Assembly (NCBI GenBank): GCA_964572685.1
Contig: CAZNFJ010000020.1
Coordinates: 1-33,496 of the forward strand
DNA: 33,496 nt
Direction of reading: 5' to 3'
Source: UBA2653 sp964572685
GTDB taxonomy: Bacteria; Pseudomonadota; Gammaproteobacteria; Legionellales; Legionellaceae
Shown: piece by piece, positions 8,359-16,411 of the stretch
Position numbering within the stretch: the stretch's first letter is position 1
Layout of the letters: the number at the start of each line of letters is the position of its first letter
Translations under genes and position numbers: made by a program
The notes under the pieces: model-generated
Seen by the model: only the letters and a program-made list of their open reading frames with translations
What the model was told of the DNA's origin: nothing
The model's database searches: none

Positions 8359-9774
8359 ATGATTAAAGACATGAAAAAAAATACGGCAATTAAAGAATGT
8401 TTAGCATTTACAAGCGCACCCGCAGAAACCATTATGGTTCAGGGCTGGATTAAAACTCGTCGTGACTCTAAAGCAGGTTTTTCATTCATCCAATTAAATG
8501 ACGGATCTTGTTTCAATAGCCTACAATTAGTGGTACCCCATACTTTAAGTAATTACGAAAGTGATGTACTTAAAGCCAATAGTGGCTGTTCTATTCAAGC
8601 AACTGGACACCTGGTCCCATCTCAAGGGAAAGGTCAGGCTTATGAAATGCAAGTTGATGCGATAGAAGTGATTGGTTTTGTCGATCAACCTGAAACCTAT
8701 CCCATCCAGCCAAAAAAACACTCCTTAGAATTTTTAAGAGACATGGCCCACCTTCGTGCTCGAACCAATACATTCTCAGCCGTGACACGTATTCGAAATG
8801 AAGTATCATTTGCCATTCATCAATTTTTTCATGAACAAGGCTTTTACTGGATTCACACACCACTGATTACATCAAGCGATTGTGAAGGAGCCGGAGAACT
8901 TTTTCGTGTCACCACCTTGGATGCAAAGAATCCTCCACTCACAGCAGATGGTCAAGTCGATTTCACCCAAGATTTCTTTAAAAAATCCGCCTTTTTAACC
9001 GTTTCTGGTCAATTAAATGTGGAGGCTTATTGTATGGCGATGTCAAAAGTATACACTTTTGGCCCAACATTCCGAGCCGAAAACTCCAACACGAGCCGAC
9101 ATCTGGCAGAGTTTTGGATGATTGAACCAGAAATTGCATTTGCAAATCTTGAGGATGTTTGTCAACTCGCCAAGGACATGTTGAAATTTGTCTGCAAAGT
9201 CGTTTTAGAAAAATGCTTTGATGATTTAGTGTTCTTACAACAAAATGTTGATGAAACCTGTATTGAACGAGTTGAAAACATGGCCAATGCCAGTTTTATC
9301 ACCATCGATTACCGCGAAGCCATTGAAATCCTCAAAAATTGCCAACACAAGTTCCAGTATCCCGTTGACTTTGGTTTGGATCTACAATCCGAACATGAGC
9401 GCTATCTCACCGAAGTGCATTTCAAAAAGCCTGTGATTGTACAAAACTATCCCGCAGCAATTAAAGCATTCTATATGCGCTTAAATGATGATGGACAAAC
9501 GGTTGCCGCCATGGATATTTTAGCACCCGGTATTGGAGAAATCATTGGCGGTAGCCAAAGAGAAGATCGTCTAGATATATTGGATGCGCGTATTCGTTCA
9601 GTTGGATTAGACCCTGAGCATTATCAATGGTATCGAGATCTGCGTCGCTATGGTTCAGTACCACATGGTGGCTTTGGATTAGGATTAGAACGTTTGTTAA
9701 GCTATATCACAGGTTTGAGTAACGTACGAGACCTGATTCCTTTCCCAAGAACCACAGGGCATATACAATTTTGA
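8359..9774 (+). CDS. asnS: Asparaginyl-tRNA synthetase
   Basis: This enzyme charges tRNA-Asn with asparagine in the cytoplasm. The 471 residues match the family length. An N-terminal OB-fold anticodon-binding domain (VQGWIKTRRDSKAGFSFIQL, about residues 26-45) precedes the class II catalytic core. The core has the motif 1 region near residue 161 (WIHTPLITSSDCEGAGELF), motif 2 near 237 (FRAENSNTSRHLAEFWMIEPE region) and motif 3 near 437 (GFGLGLERLL). The DCEGAGE and FWMIEPE signatures favour AsnRS over AspRS. Two in-frame ATGs (8359 and 8371) are possible and neither has a strong ribosome site. The stop codon overlaps the TTG start of the next gene. Confidence 0.95.
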   Translation: MIKDMKKNTAIKECLAFTSAPAETIMVQGWIKTRRDSKAGFSFIQLNDGSCFNSLQLVVPHTLSNYESDVLKANSGCSIQATGHLVPSQGKGQAYEMQVDAIEVIGFVDQPETYPIQPKKHSLEFLRDMAHLRARTNTFSAVTRIRNEVSFAIHQFFHEQGFYWIHTPLITSSDCEGAGELFRVTTLDAKNPPLTADGQVDFTQDFFKKSAFLTVSGQLNVEAYCMAMSKVYTFGPTFRAENSNTSRHLAEFWMIEPEIAFANLEDVCQLAKDMLKFVCKVVLEKCFDDLVFLQQNVDETCIERVENMANASFITIDYREAIEILKNCQHKFQYPVDFGLDLQSEHERYLTEVHFKKPVIVQNYPAAIKAFYMRLNDDGQTVAAMDILAPGIGEIIGGSQREDRLDILDARIRSVGLDPEHYQWYRDLRRYGSVPHGGFGLGLERLLSYITGLSNVRDLIPFPRTTGHIQF

Positions 9775-10979
9775 TCAAGATACCCCATTCAGTTCAATAT
9801 CTCCCTGCGCTTTGGATAGCATCCATTCCTTATGGTCCAAGCGTAGCGAGTATTTTTTTTGTATTGGCACTGATTGGCATCCTCATTACCCCTCCTTCGG
9901 TCAAACAAATACGTGAGAGTATCCAAACAACCTGGTTTGTATGTCTGATGCTTTTAACAGCCTGGACGGTACTAAGCTTATTTTGGTCACCTGAATGGAA
10001 TCATGAAACCTGGTCAAATTTAAAAAAAATCCTACGGTTTAGTCTCATACCGCTATTCATACCCGTTCTTCGTCAAGAATCATCACAAAAAATTGCCATC
10101 AACGGATTTATCATTGGCATGTGCATCACGTGTTTGCTGTCCGTCATCAAATGGTTTTTTGTTCTTAACTGGCACCAAGACATCGATGCCGGACATATTT
10201 TTTACAATCACATCATCACTGGATTTTTATGTGTATTTGCGGCTTTTTGCTGCTTAAATGGCTTTTACAAAACCCCAGAAAAGAGAAGGCTCTATGGTTT
10301 CGCCTTTCTCCTCTTATCCATAGAGATATTAATGCTAAACCCAGGGCGAGCCGCATACATTCTTTACGCTAGTTTATGGACTGGAGTCATTTGGCATAAA
10401 ACACCATCAAAATTTCGACTACCTGCCTTGATACTTTGTAGCTTCGGCTTTGTATCTTTTTTCCATTTAAGTCCTATGTTACAAGAACGTCTTCACGATG
10501 TTTTTTCTGACATTCACAATCTCAAACAAGGTGTTCAATCTACTTCCTTGGGATTTCGATGGCAATTTTATCAATTCTCTTATCAATTGTTTCAAAAACA
10601 CATTTGGATTGGAAATGGATTGGGTGCTTATGGTTTTTATTTCCAAATACTTAATCCTGTTGCCGATTGGCTAGGTCCCCCAAATCCTCATAACCAGTAT
10701 GCATTAATCGCCGTTGAGCAAGGAATAATTGGACTGGGATTAACCTTCGTACTATTTTATCAATGGTGGAAAAATATGAGTATAACAGGACAATTTTTTA
10801 TCGTCCTGCTGGCTATCAATGGTTTATCAGATGTGATATTGAATGCTTGCCCTGGGCAACTTTTTTTAGGCATTGCAGCCATAAGCCTTGCCCAACGACA
10901 TAAAACTAGCGTCGTTGCTGAAAAAAATCCTGCAAAAGATTTTTCGCCTCTTCTTGAAAACAACCTTCATCAAACTTAA
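9771..10979 (+). CDS. O-antigen ligase/Wzy-like polymerase membrane protein
   Basis: The 402-residue protein has about eleven hydrophobic segments. It carries the Wzy_C/O-antigen ligase pattern: an arginine in NPGRAAYIL near residue 190, then a large periplasmic loop with SLGFRWQFYQFS, KHIWIGNGLGAYG and PNPHNQYA, followed by EQGIIGL. WaaL-type ligases join undecaprenyl-linked O-polysaccharide to lipid A-core in the periplasm; related enzymes polymerise it. The likely start is a TTG at 9771 sharing two bases with the asnS stop codon, so translation is probably coupled. No in-frame ATG occurs for over 100 codons. The 3' end overlaps convergent tadA by 74 bases. Ligase versus polymerase cannot be settled from the sequence. 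Confidence 0.8.
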   Translation: MIKIPHSVQYLPALWIASIPYGPSVASIFFVLALIGILITPPSVKQIRESIQTTWFVCLMLLTAWTVLSLFWSPEWNHETWSNLKKILRFSLIPLFIPVLRQESSQKIAINGFIIGMCITCLLSVIKWFFVLNWHQDIDAGHIFYNHIITGFLCVFAAFCCLNGFYKTPEKRRLYGFAFLLLSIEILMLNPGRAAYILYASLWTGVIWHKTPSKFRLPALILCSFGFVSFFHLSPMLQERLHDVFSDIHNLKQGVQSTSLGFRWQFYQFSYQLFQKHIWIGNGLGAYGFYFQILNPVADWLGPPNPHNQYALIAVEQGIIGLGLTFVLFYQWWKNMSITGQFFIVLLAINGLSDVILNACPGQLFLGIAAISLAQRHKTSVVAEKNPAKDFSPLLENNLHQT

Positions 10980-11361
10980 CCCGGTGATTAAAAGCCGGAT
11001 GATTTAAAATATTGACCACCGTCCCTGCTGCACCAGCCGACCAGTCTCGTGTTGCAAACACAAGCCTTTTAATCCTGGCTTGCACCATCGCACCCGCACA
11101 CATCGCACAGGGTTCTAAAGTCACATAAATGGTTACATCGGTTAAACGATGATAACCAAGTTTTTGCGCAGCTTCTTTGATCACAAGCATTTCAGCATGC
11201 GCACAAGGATCACCTTGATTCAAGGTTTGATTATGCGCTCTTGCCAAAATTTCACCTCCAGAGGAGACCGCCAATGCACCCACAGGCACCTCGCCTTGAA
11301 CAAAAGCTTTTTGCGCTTCGAAGATTGCTTCTTTCATCAAATCATGGTCAATTGATAACAT
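10906..11361 (-). CDS. tadA: tRNA-specific adenosine deaminase TadA
   Basis: This enzyme converts adenosine 34 of tRNA-Arg(ACG) to inosine, allowing wobble reading of arginine codons. The 151-residue protein has the zinc-dependent cytidine/deoxycytidylate deaminase fold. His55-Ala-Glu57 (CAHAEM) supplies the zinc ligand and the proton-shuttling glutamate, and Pro84-Cys85-Ala-Met-Cys88 supplies the two cysteine ligands. VPVGALAV and the C-terminal FFQQRR region fit the family. The start ATG is at 11361 with no strong ribosome site. The gene is divergent from minD across 86 bases and overlaps the O-antigen ligase-like gene at its 3' end. Confidence 0.95.
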   Translation of the reverse strand: MLSIDHDLMKEAIFEAQKAFVQGEVPVGALAVSSGGEILARAHNQTLNQGDPCAHAEMLVIKEAAQKLGYHRLTDVTIYVTLEPCAMCAGAMVQARIKRLVFATRDWSAGAAGTVVNILNHPAFNHRVKFDEGCFQEEAKNLLQDFFQQRR

Positions 11362-11447
11362 TTTTTACTATTCTCATCTTGTAATATTTCTTATTATAGG
11401 TAAACTGATTCAATAATAAAAATATTATTAAAAATAAGGGGCATGCT

Positions 11448-12278
11448 TTGGCAACTACAATCGTAATTACCTCAGGTAAAGGCGGTGTTGGTAAAACGAC
11501 CACATCTGCAGCAATATCTGCTGGATTGGCGTTAAAAGGTTTTAAAACAGTCGTGATTGACTTTGATATCGGACTGAGAAATCTGGATATCATCATGGGC
11601 TGTGAAAGACGTGTTGTGTATGATTTTGTGAATGTCATCAATCACGAAGCCAACCTCAATCAAGCGCTGATTAAAGATAAACGCGTTCCCAATTTGTATA
11701 TTCTCCCTGCTTCACAAACTCGCGATAAAGATGCATTAAGCCTCGAGGGTGTCGAAGAAATTCTCAATGAATTATCAAAAGAATTTGATTATATTATTTG
11801 TGACTCACCTGCCGGTATTGAAACAGGTGCATTAATGGCTATGCACTTTGCAGATCACGCCATTATCGTCACCAACCCAGAAGTATCTTCAGTTCGAGAC
11901 TCTGATCGTATTCTTGGAATTCTTGCCTCAAAGACCAAGCGAGCCATCGAAGGCCAAACACCTATTAAAGAACACTTATTAATTACTCGCTATGATCCTG
12001 AGCGTGTCGAACGTGGTGAAATGTTATCCATGCAAGATGTTCTTGATATTTTAGCTATTCCATTAATCGGCATCGTACCTGAATCTAAAGCCGTATTAAA
12101 AGCATCCAATACTGGAACCCCAGTTATTTTAGACGAAAATAGTGATGCCGGTGTTGCCTATCAAGATGCTATTGAACGTTTCTTAGGTGAAAATGTTCCA
12201 TTCAAATTCATACAACAAGAGAAGAAAGGAATTCTTCGTCGTCTATTTGGTAAAACCAAGGAGGAGATGCCATCATGA
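11448..12278 (+). CDS. minD: Septum-site determining ATPase MinD
   Basis: MinD is the membrane-cycling ATPase that positions the division site by activating MinC and oscillating with MinE. The 276-residue protein begins ATTIVITSGKGGVGKTTTS, with the deviant Walker A KGGVGKT at residues 11-17. It then shows DFDIGLRNLD and CDSPAGIE (Walker B region), and ends in a basic amphipathic helix (GILRRLFGKTK) that serves as the membrane-targeting sequence. The start is TTG, set by an AAGGGG ribosome site seven bases upstream; the nearby ATG at 11443 is out of frame. It overlaps minE by four bases (ATGA). The usual partner minC is not upstream here. Confidence 0.97.
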   Translation: MATTIVITSGKGGVGKTTTSAAISAGLALKGFKTVVIDFDIGLRNLDIIMGCERRVVYDFVNVINHEANLNQALIKDKRVPNLYILPASQTRDKDALSLEGVEEILNELSKEFDYIICDSPAGIETGALMAMHFADHAIIVTNPEVSSVRDSDRILGILASKTKRAIEGQTPIKEHLLITRYDPERVERGEMLSMQDVLDILAIPLIGIVPESKAVLKASNTGTPVILDENSDAGVAYQDAIERFLGENVPFKFIQQEKKGILRRLFGKTKEEMPS

Positions 12279-12559
12279 GTATTTTTAATTATTTGAGGAA
12301 GCGTAATAATGCCACTGCCTCAGTCGCCAAAGAACGCTTACAAATCATCATTTCTCACGAACGAACACAGCGCAATACGCCAGATTATATTCCTAAATTA
12401 CAGGAAGAAATTTTAGAAGTATTGGCAAAATATGTTCCCATTAATCGTGAAAAAGTATCGGTCAATGTTGAACGCATCGGGAATGGCTCGGTATTAGAAC
12501 TGAATGTCACCATGCCCGATCACACCAGTTGTTTACCAGAAGCACTTGAAGAAATTTAA
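12275..12559 (+). CDS. minE: Division-site topological specificity factor MinE
   Basis: MinE displaces MinC from MinD, stimulates MinD ATPase activity and drives pole-to-pole oscillation. The 94-residue protein has the expected short N-terminal membrane-binding segment (MSIFNYLRKR), the MinD-contacting stretch AKERLQIIISHERT, and a C-terminal dimerisation domain containing LAKYV and LELNVTMP. Its ATG overlaps the minD stop codon, indicating translational coupling, and AAGGAGGAG lies just upstream as a strong ribosome site. A strong intrinsic terminator follows directly. Confidence 0.97.
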   Translation: MSIFNYLRKRNNATASVAKERLQIIISHERTQRNTPDYIPKLQEEILEVLAKYVPINREKVSVNVERIGNGSVLELNVTMPDHTSCLPEALEEI

Positions 12560-12564
12560 TAACA

Positions 12565-12594
12565 AGAGGCTCTTCGAGCCTCTTTCTCATTTTA
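12565..12594 (+). terminator. Intrinsic terminator of minDE
   Basis: The eight-base perfect stem AGAGGCTC / GAGCCTCT has a three-base loop (12565-12583) and is followed by TTCTCATTTT. It sits six bases after the minE stop codon and between convergent genes. On the other strand the tail is less T-rich, so it works mainly for minDE. Confidence 0.85.
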
Positions 12595-13435
12595 ATGCAG
12601 ATAACCATCTATTTGTACTTCTTGCTGAAATCACTCTCACCGAAAAATAGAAATTTAACATATAAATAGCTGAGTATATATATTTACTTTCTTCTTTAAC
12701 CGGATGAAAATAAGAAATCATCGCAACCACAATCAAGGGGATAACGCCAGAAATACATAATAAACGACATGCCACCGCATAACTCAATTCTTCTCGCATA
12801 AACCATAAAACCATCTTACGAGCAATAAAAGCAAAAGAGCGTACAAATATCACGATATACAACAAATCAATCAAGTAAGACATCAACCAACTCCATACCA
12901 AAATCAAATGATATTGTTGATTTTTAAGATTAAAAGCCATATCAACGCCACTAATATATTCAAAATCTGATTGAGACCATAGATATAAGGGCAGATACAA
13001 AGGATTATGGGCTAGTTGTAATCCAAAGATATGCAAGTCAGGTAATTGATACAATAAACCAAAATTTGACAATAAATAGCCACCGTCTTCACTTATTTTT
13101 GGAGAATTATAACGTTGATGATTTTCAAACCACTGAATATGCTGCTGTTCAAGAATATGCATAGTAGCCGGAACCTGATCATTGACTTGTAATCGATGAT
13201 TGACAAGATGCAAAGTTGGTAATGTTTGAATCTCTTGATGAACTTTATCTTGAAAGAGATGATAGGTCTTATTAGATAACTGTAGATAACTGGGTATCAT
13301 GGTTATCAGCAAAATCAAAGCCAATAAGCGGATGCCATAACCTTTTTGCCGAAAAACATAATCCCTATAGGCATTCATATCGTAAAACATACGAATCAAT
13401 TGCAAGAAATTGTTAAGTATTTTAGGCATGTTCAA
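12587..13435 (-). CDS. DUF1189-like membrane protein
   Basis: The 282-residue product has one N-terminal membrane helix (about residues 34-53) and an extracytoplasmic domain of about 120 residues. A cluster of about four helices follows in the C-terminal third, including the segment VACRLLCISGVIPLIVVAMISYF. This order (helix, exported domain, helical bundle) and the opening with a conserved YGIRLL stretch resemble DUF1189 proteins. The assignment is tentative. Its start lies inside the end of the PAP2 gene (14-base overlap), so the two are co-translated. No catalytic residues were recognised. Confidence 0.55.
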   Translation of the reverse strand: MNMPKILNNFLQLIRMFYDMNAYRDYVFRQKGYGIRLLALILLITMIPSYLQLSNKTYHLFQDKVHQEIQTLPTLHLVNHRLQVNDQVPATMHILEQQHIQWFENHQRYNSPKISEDGGYLLSNFGLLYQLPDLHIFGLQLAHNPLYLPLYLWSQSDFEYISGVDMAFNLKNQQYHLILVWSWLMSYLIDLLYIVIFVRSFAFIARKMVLWFMREELSYAVACRLLCISGVIPLIVVAMISYFHPVKEESKYIYSAIYMLNFYFSVRVISARSTNRWLSALK

Positions 13436-14186
13436 GTCCTTTGTTTTCTAAAGCACGACGAATAAAAATGTATTGCGGAAATTGATTACTTAATTTTTCT
13501 AATATGAACCATGCGACGGGTAAAACCAATAAAGTCAAATAACAAGACAACAAAACATCAGATACATAATGTTTGAGATATACAACCCTAAACATGACGG
13601 TCAATACGCCTATAACAATCCACATCCCTCTTTTTTTTGGAAAAAAATAGCTCATGATGGCAACCAATACGGTGATATTGACGGTATGGCCTGATGGAAA
13701 GGATAAATAATTATCTGACAAATTAAAAAAATCAAAGCCAAAAATATCTTGTTGAGCATATAATATGGGACGTGCTCGACCTAAAGAGTATTTCAACACT
13801 CCTGTGATGATATTCATAACACTCATACACCAGGCCATAATAACCATCGCATTCAGTAGCTTGTTTTTTTGCCGATAATAGATAAGTGCTCCAATACTCA
13901 CAAAAATCACAGGAAACAGAAAAGCCCCACTACCGACCCCCTGAACAATTTTTGATGTTACCAGCAATATCTTCGATAAAAGGTCAGATTGTTGACATAA
14001 GTGATAAAAATAAATAGCGATTTTCTTATCAACATAACAATAAGATATTAAAGCCAAACCCACAAAAATAATAAAATACTTGAACTGATAGATCTTTGCA
14101 AAAGGGTAATTTTTAATTGTATTCAACACCTTGTACTCCCAATCATAAATCATTAAAATAACATATTTACCAAGCAAATACATCAT
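13422..14186 (-). CDS. PAP2-family membrane phosphatase
   Basis: This is a six-helix membrane phosphatase of the PAP2/undecaprenyl-diphosphatase-like superfamily. Its three catalytic signatures are KYSLGRARP (residues 132-140), SFPSGH (about 162-167) and RVVYLKHYVSD (200-210), with the nucleophilic histidine in the last. Substrates in the family include undecaprenyl diphosphate, phosphatidylglycerophosphate and lipid A phosphates; which applies here is open. An upstream GTG at 14210 also opens the frame. However, AGGAG seven bases before the ATG at 14186 marks that ATG as the start, giving 254 residues. That start codon overlaps, on the opposite strand, the start codon of pdxB. The gene overlaps the DUF1189-like gene downstream. 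Confidence 0.85.
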   Translation of the reverse strand: MMYLLGKYVILMIYDWEYKVLNTIKNYPFAKIYQFKYFIIFVGLALISYCYVDKKIAIYFYHLCQQSDLLSKILLVTSKIVQGVGSGAFLFPVIFVSIGALIYYRQKNKLLNAMVIMAWCMSVMNIITGVLKYSLGRARPILYAQQDIFGFDFFNLSDNYLSFPSGHTVNITVLVAIMSYFFPKKRGMWIVIGVLTVMFRVVYLKHYVSDVLLSCYLTLLVLPVAWFILEKLSNQFPQYIFIRRALENKGLEHA

Positions 14187-15168
14187 GCCCAAACTCCTGA
14201 TTGATGCCACTATTCCTCAAATTAAGAATCACTTCTCCAAACATTTTGAAATCACCGAATATTCGAATGAAGATGAACTAAAATTACTGCTGCCAAATCA
14301 AGATGCTTTAGTCTGTAGAACCCATACGATTATCGACTCAAAAATACTGCAAAACAACCAGCTTTCTGTCATCGCCACGGCATCCAGTGGTCGTGATCAT
14401 ATCCTTCATTCTGATTCTCTGGGTATCCCTATTTTAGATGCAAGAGGCGCGAATGCTTGGGCAGTGAGTGACTATGTATTAAGTGTTTTAGCGCAATTAA
14501 AAGTTCTGCCCCATCAATCCATCGGCATCATCGGTTATGGTCCTGTTGGTCAAGCCGTTTCCAAACGATTGACTGCATTAAATTACAATATTAAAGTTTA
14601 CGATCCATGGGTTAAGATCCACGTCGATTTACAAGCGAATGCTCAGGAAATCTTTGAATGCCAGGTGATTCTCATCCATTGCAATCACCACCACATGTCA
14701 CCATACTCTTCTCACCATCTTCTCAATGCCGAATGCTTCAAAAAGCTCTCTTCAGATACCATTGTGATTAATGCCGCACGAGGCTCGATTGTTGATGAAG
14801 AAGCTTTATTAAATAGTCGCTGGGAAGGCCAATATTGCACAGATGTTTATCAACACGAACCCCATATCAATCCCGATATCATCCATCGTGCAAGCATTTG
14901 TACACCACACATTGCAGGCCATAGTATAGAAGCTAAAATCCGTATAACAGATATCATCGCCAATGAATTACATGCTTTTTTTGGTATCAACACATCATTT
15001 CAAAATACGGTAGAAAGAAAAATTATTCCAAAAGATAATTGGCAAACTGCCATACTCAATGAATACGACCCTATTTTTGAAACGAAACTAATCAAAGCCG
15101 ATCTTCGTGCAGAAAACTTTGTATATTTGAGAAAAAAGCATTTACGCCATGAATTAGATTTGAAATAA
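14185..15168 (+). CDS. pdxB: Erythronate-4-phosphate dehydrogenase
   Basis: PdxB oxidises 4-phosphoerythronate, the second step of DXP-dependent pyridoxal phosphate synthesis. The 327-residue protein is a D-2-hydroxyacid dehydrogenase. It starts MPKLLIDATIP, has the NAD-binding GYGPVGQAV (about residues 112-120), the catalytic arginine in ARGSIVDEEAL, and a histidine in TPHIAGHS that acts with a glutamate. The HIAGHSIEAK form is characteristic of PdxB within the superfamily. It is shorter than the well-known enterobacterial enzyme (about 380), mostly in the C-terminal dimerisation domain. No strong ribosome site precedes the ATG, which overlaps the PAP2 start codon on the other strand. The 3' end overlaps convergent ampG by 15 bases. 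Confidence 0.9.
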   Translation: MPKLLIDATIPQIKNHFSKHFEITEYSNEDELKLLLPNQDALVCRTHTIIDSKILQNNQLSVIATASSGRDHILHSDSLGIPILDARGANAWAVSDYVLSVLAQLKVLPHQSIGIIGYGPVGQAVSKRLTALNYNIKVYDPWVKIHVDLQANAQEIFECQVILIHCNHHHMSPYSSHHLLNAECFKKLSSDTIVINAARGSIVDEEALLNSRWEGQYCTDVYQHEPHINPDIIHRASICTPHIAGHSIEAKIRITDIIANELHAFFGINTSFQNTVERKIIPKDNWQTAILNEYDPIFETKLIKADLRAENFVYLRKKHLRHELDLK

Positions 15169-16362
15169 ACTCTTAGGAAGGCGTCTCCAAAACCATATAA
15201 AGCTCATCGAAACAAAGCTACTGAGTAAAAATAAACCTGACCAGCCATAATGTGGATAGATGAGCCCCACCAACGGTGCTGCAATAAACCGAGGGAATAT
15301 GCCAACAATTATCCAGAATGAAAATTGCGAAGCCGTAAATGCTGGATTTACGATTCGCATAAGGAATGCAACCAAAGTTGTCACACAAAGACCCGATGAA
15401 ATATTTTCAAATACCACGCTAAACCACAATAAGGGCTCTGATTGAGGATGCAGACTCAAATAATAAAAACTAAAATTACTTAAACTCAATAAGATTCCAA
15501 AGATAAGCAATAAGGGTTGCAAAGAAAATCGTAACAACAAAAATGCCCCCATTGCACCACCAAACAATTGAACGCCTAAACCCACGACTTTATTGAGCAA
15601 AGCAATTTTAGGAAGTGACAGTCCTAAACCTTTCATCAAAAAAGGTATGATCAAAACGCTAGAATGCGAAACAAATATTTGTCCGAAATGAAAACAAAAA
15701 GTCAATCCCATCACGGCATAACACCATGGTTGTTGAAAAATATTAATGTAAGCTTGCCAGAAATGTTCACGATCGCGCTTTTGAATTTCAACGTTTGGCT
15801 CAGGTGTCCAATAGATAAGAATAGCCCCAACCAGGAAAAAAATCCCCAATGCTGCATAAGTTTGAGCAAAACCAACATAATGAGCAAAAACCAAAGCCCC
15901 CCCACCCGCTACCAATAAAGCCAATCGATAGGCATAGACAGCAATGACGGCCCCTAATCCATATTCTGAAGACTGTAGATATTCAATTCGATGCGCATCA
16001 ATCACTGCATCTTGCATGGAAGAAAACAAAGCCACCATACTGCCACATAAAATCAAAGCATTAAAATTTGTATTAGGCGAACACATCGCCATGCATTCTA
16101 AAAACACAAACAATAATATCTGAATCAAAAAAATCCAGGTCTTTCGACGTCCAAAAGATGGGATATAAAATCGATCACTTAAAGGGCCCCAAAAAATCCG
16201 CAATAAAAAAACAAGATATAATAAGCTTAGATTACTGACGGTAGCAACAGAGTACCCACTTTGGGTAAACCATGCTTGCAAAGTAGAGCTAAATAATGAT
16301 TGAGGGAGACCTGATAAAAAGCCGAGTAGGAAGATGATACTAAAGTGATGAAAATTTTTCAT
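15154..16362 (-). CDS. ampG: AmpG-type muropeptide permease (MFS)
   Basis: AmpG imports GlcNAc-anhydroMurNAc peptides released during peptidoglycan turnover for recycling. The 402-residue, twelve-helix major-facilitator protein carries the family hallmarks. These are GFLSGLPQSLFSSTLQAWF in helix 1, GPLSDRFYIPSFGRRKTW between helices 2 and 3, and QDAVIDAHRIEYL near helix 4. Length is slightly below typical AmpG (about 420-490), and the C-terminal helices sometimes found are absent. The ATG has no recognisable ribosome site. A perfect 10-bp hairpin sits between it and the mip stop codon upstream. It overlaps pdxB convergently by 15 bases. Confidence 0.85.
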   Translation of the reverse strand: MKNFHHFSIIFLLGFLSGLPQSLFSSTLQAWFTQSGYSVATVSNLSLLYLVFLLRIFWGPLSDRFYIPSFGRRKTWIFLIQILLFVFLECMAMCSPNTNFNALILCGSMVALFSSMQDAVIDAHRIEYLQSSEYGLGAVIAVYAYRLALLVAGGGALVFAHYVGFAQTYAALGIFFLVGAILIYWTPEPNVEIQKRDREHFWQAYINIFQQPWCYAVMGLTFCFHFGQIFVSHSSVLIIPFLMKGLGLSLPKIALLNKVVGLGVQLFGGAMGAFLLLRFSLQPLLLIFGILLSLSNFSFYYLSLHPQSEPLLWFSVVFENISSGLCVTTLVAFLMRIVNPAFTASQFSFWIIVGIFPRFIAAPLVGLIYPHYGWSGLFLLSSFVSMSFIWFWRRLPKSLFQI

Positions 16363-16370
16363 AATGATGT

Positions 16371-16395
16371 TGCCGTTCGAGTTGTTCGAACGGCA
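16371..16395 (-). other. Perfect 10-bp hairpin between mip and ampG
   Basis: TGCCGTTCGA and TCGAACGGCA form a perfect stem around a five-base loop, GC-rich for this genome. No T tract follows on either strand, so it is not a classic intrinsic terminator. It ends eight bases before the ampG ATG and begins 16 bases after the mip stop. It could be an mRNA stabiliser or processing site, or it could occlude ampG translation initiation. Confidence 0.6.
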
Positions 16396-16411
16396 TACCT
16401 ATTTAAAGGAA

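Noticed and set aside
8591..9436. Frames at 8591-8863 (minus) and 9245-9436 (plus) within asnS
   Set aside because: asnS is intact with all class II motifs, so these are overlapping-frame noise.
11348..11641. 97-codon minus-strand frame antisense to the start of minD
   Set aside because: It covers the MinD Walker A region on the other strand and has no features of its own.
15260..15918. Several 60-85 codon frames within ampG
   Set aside because: All are in alternative frames of a complete MFS transporter gene.
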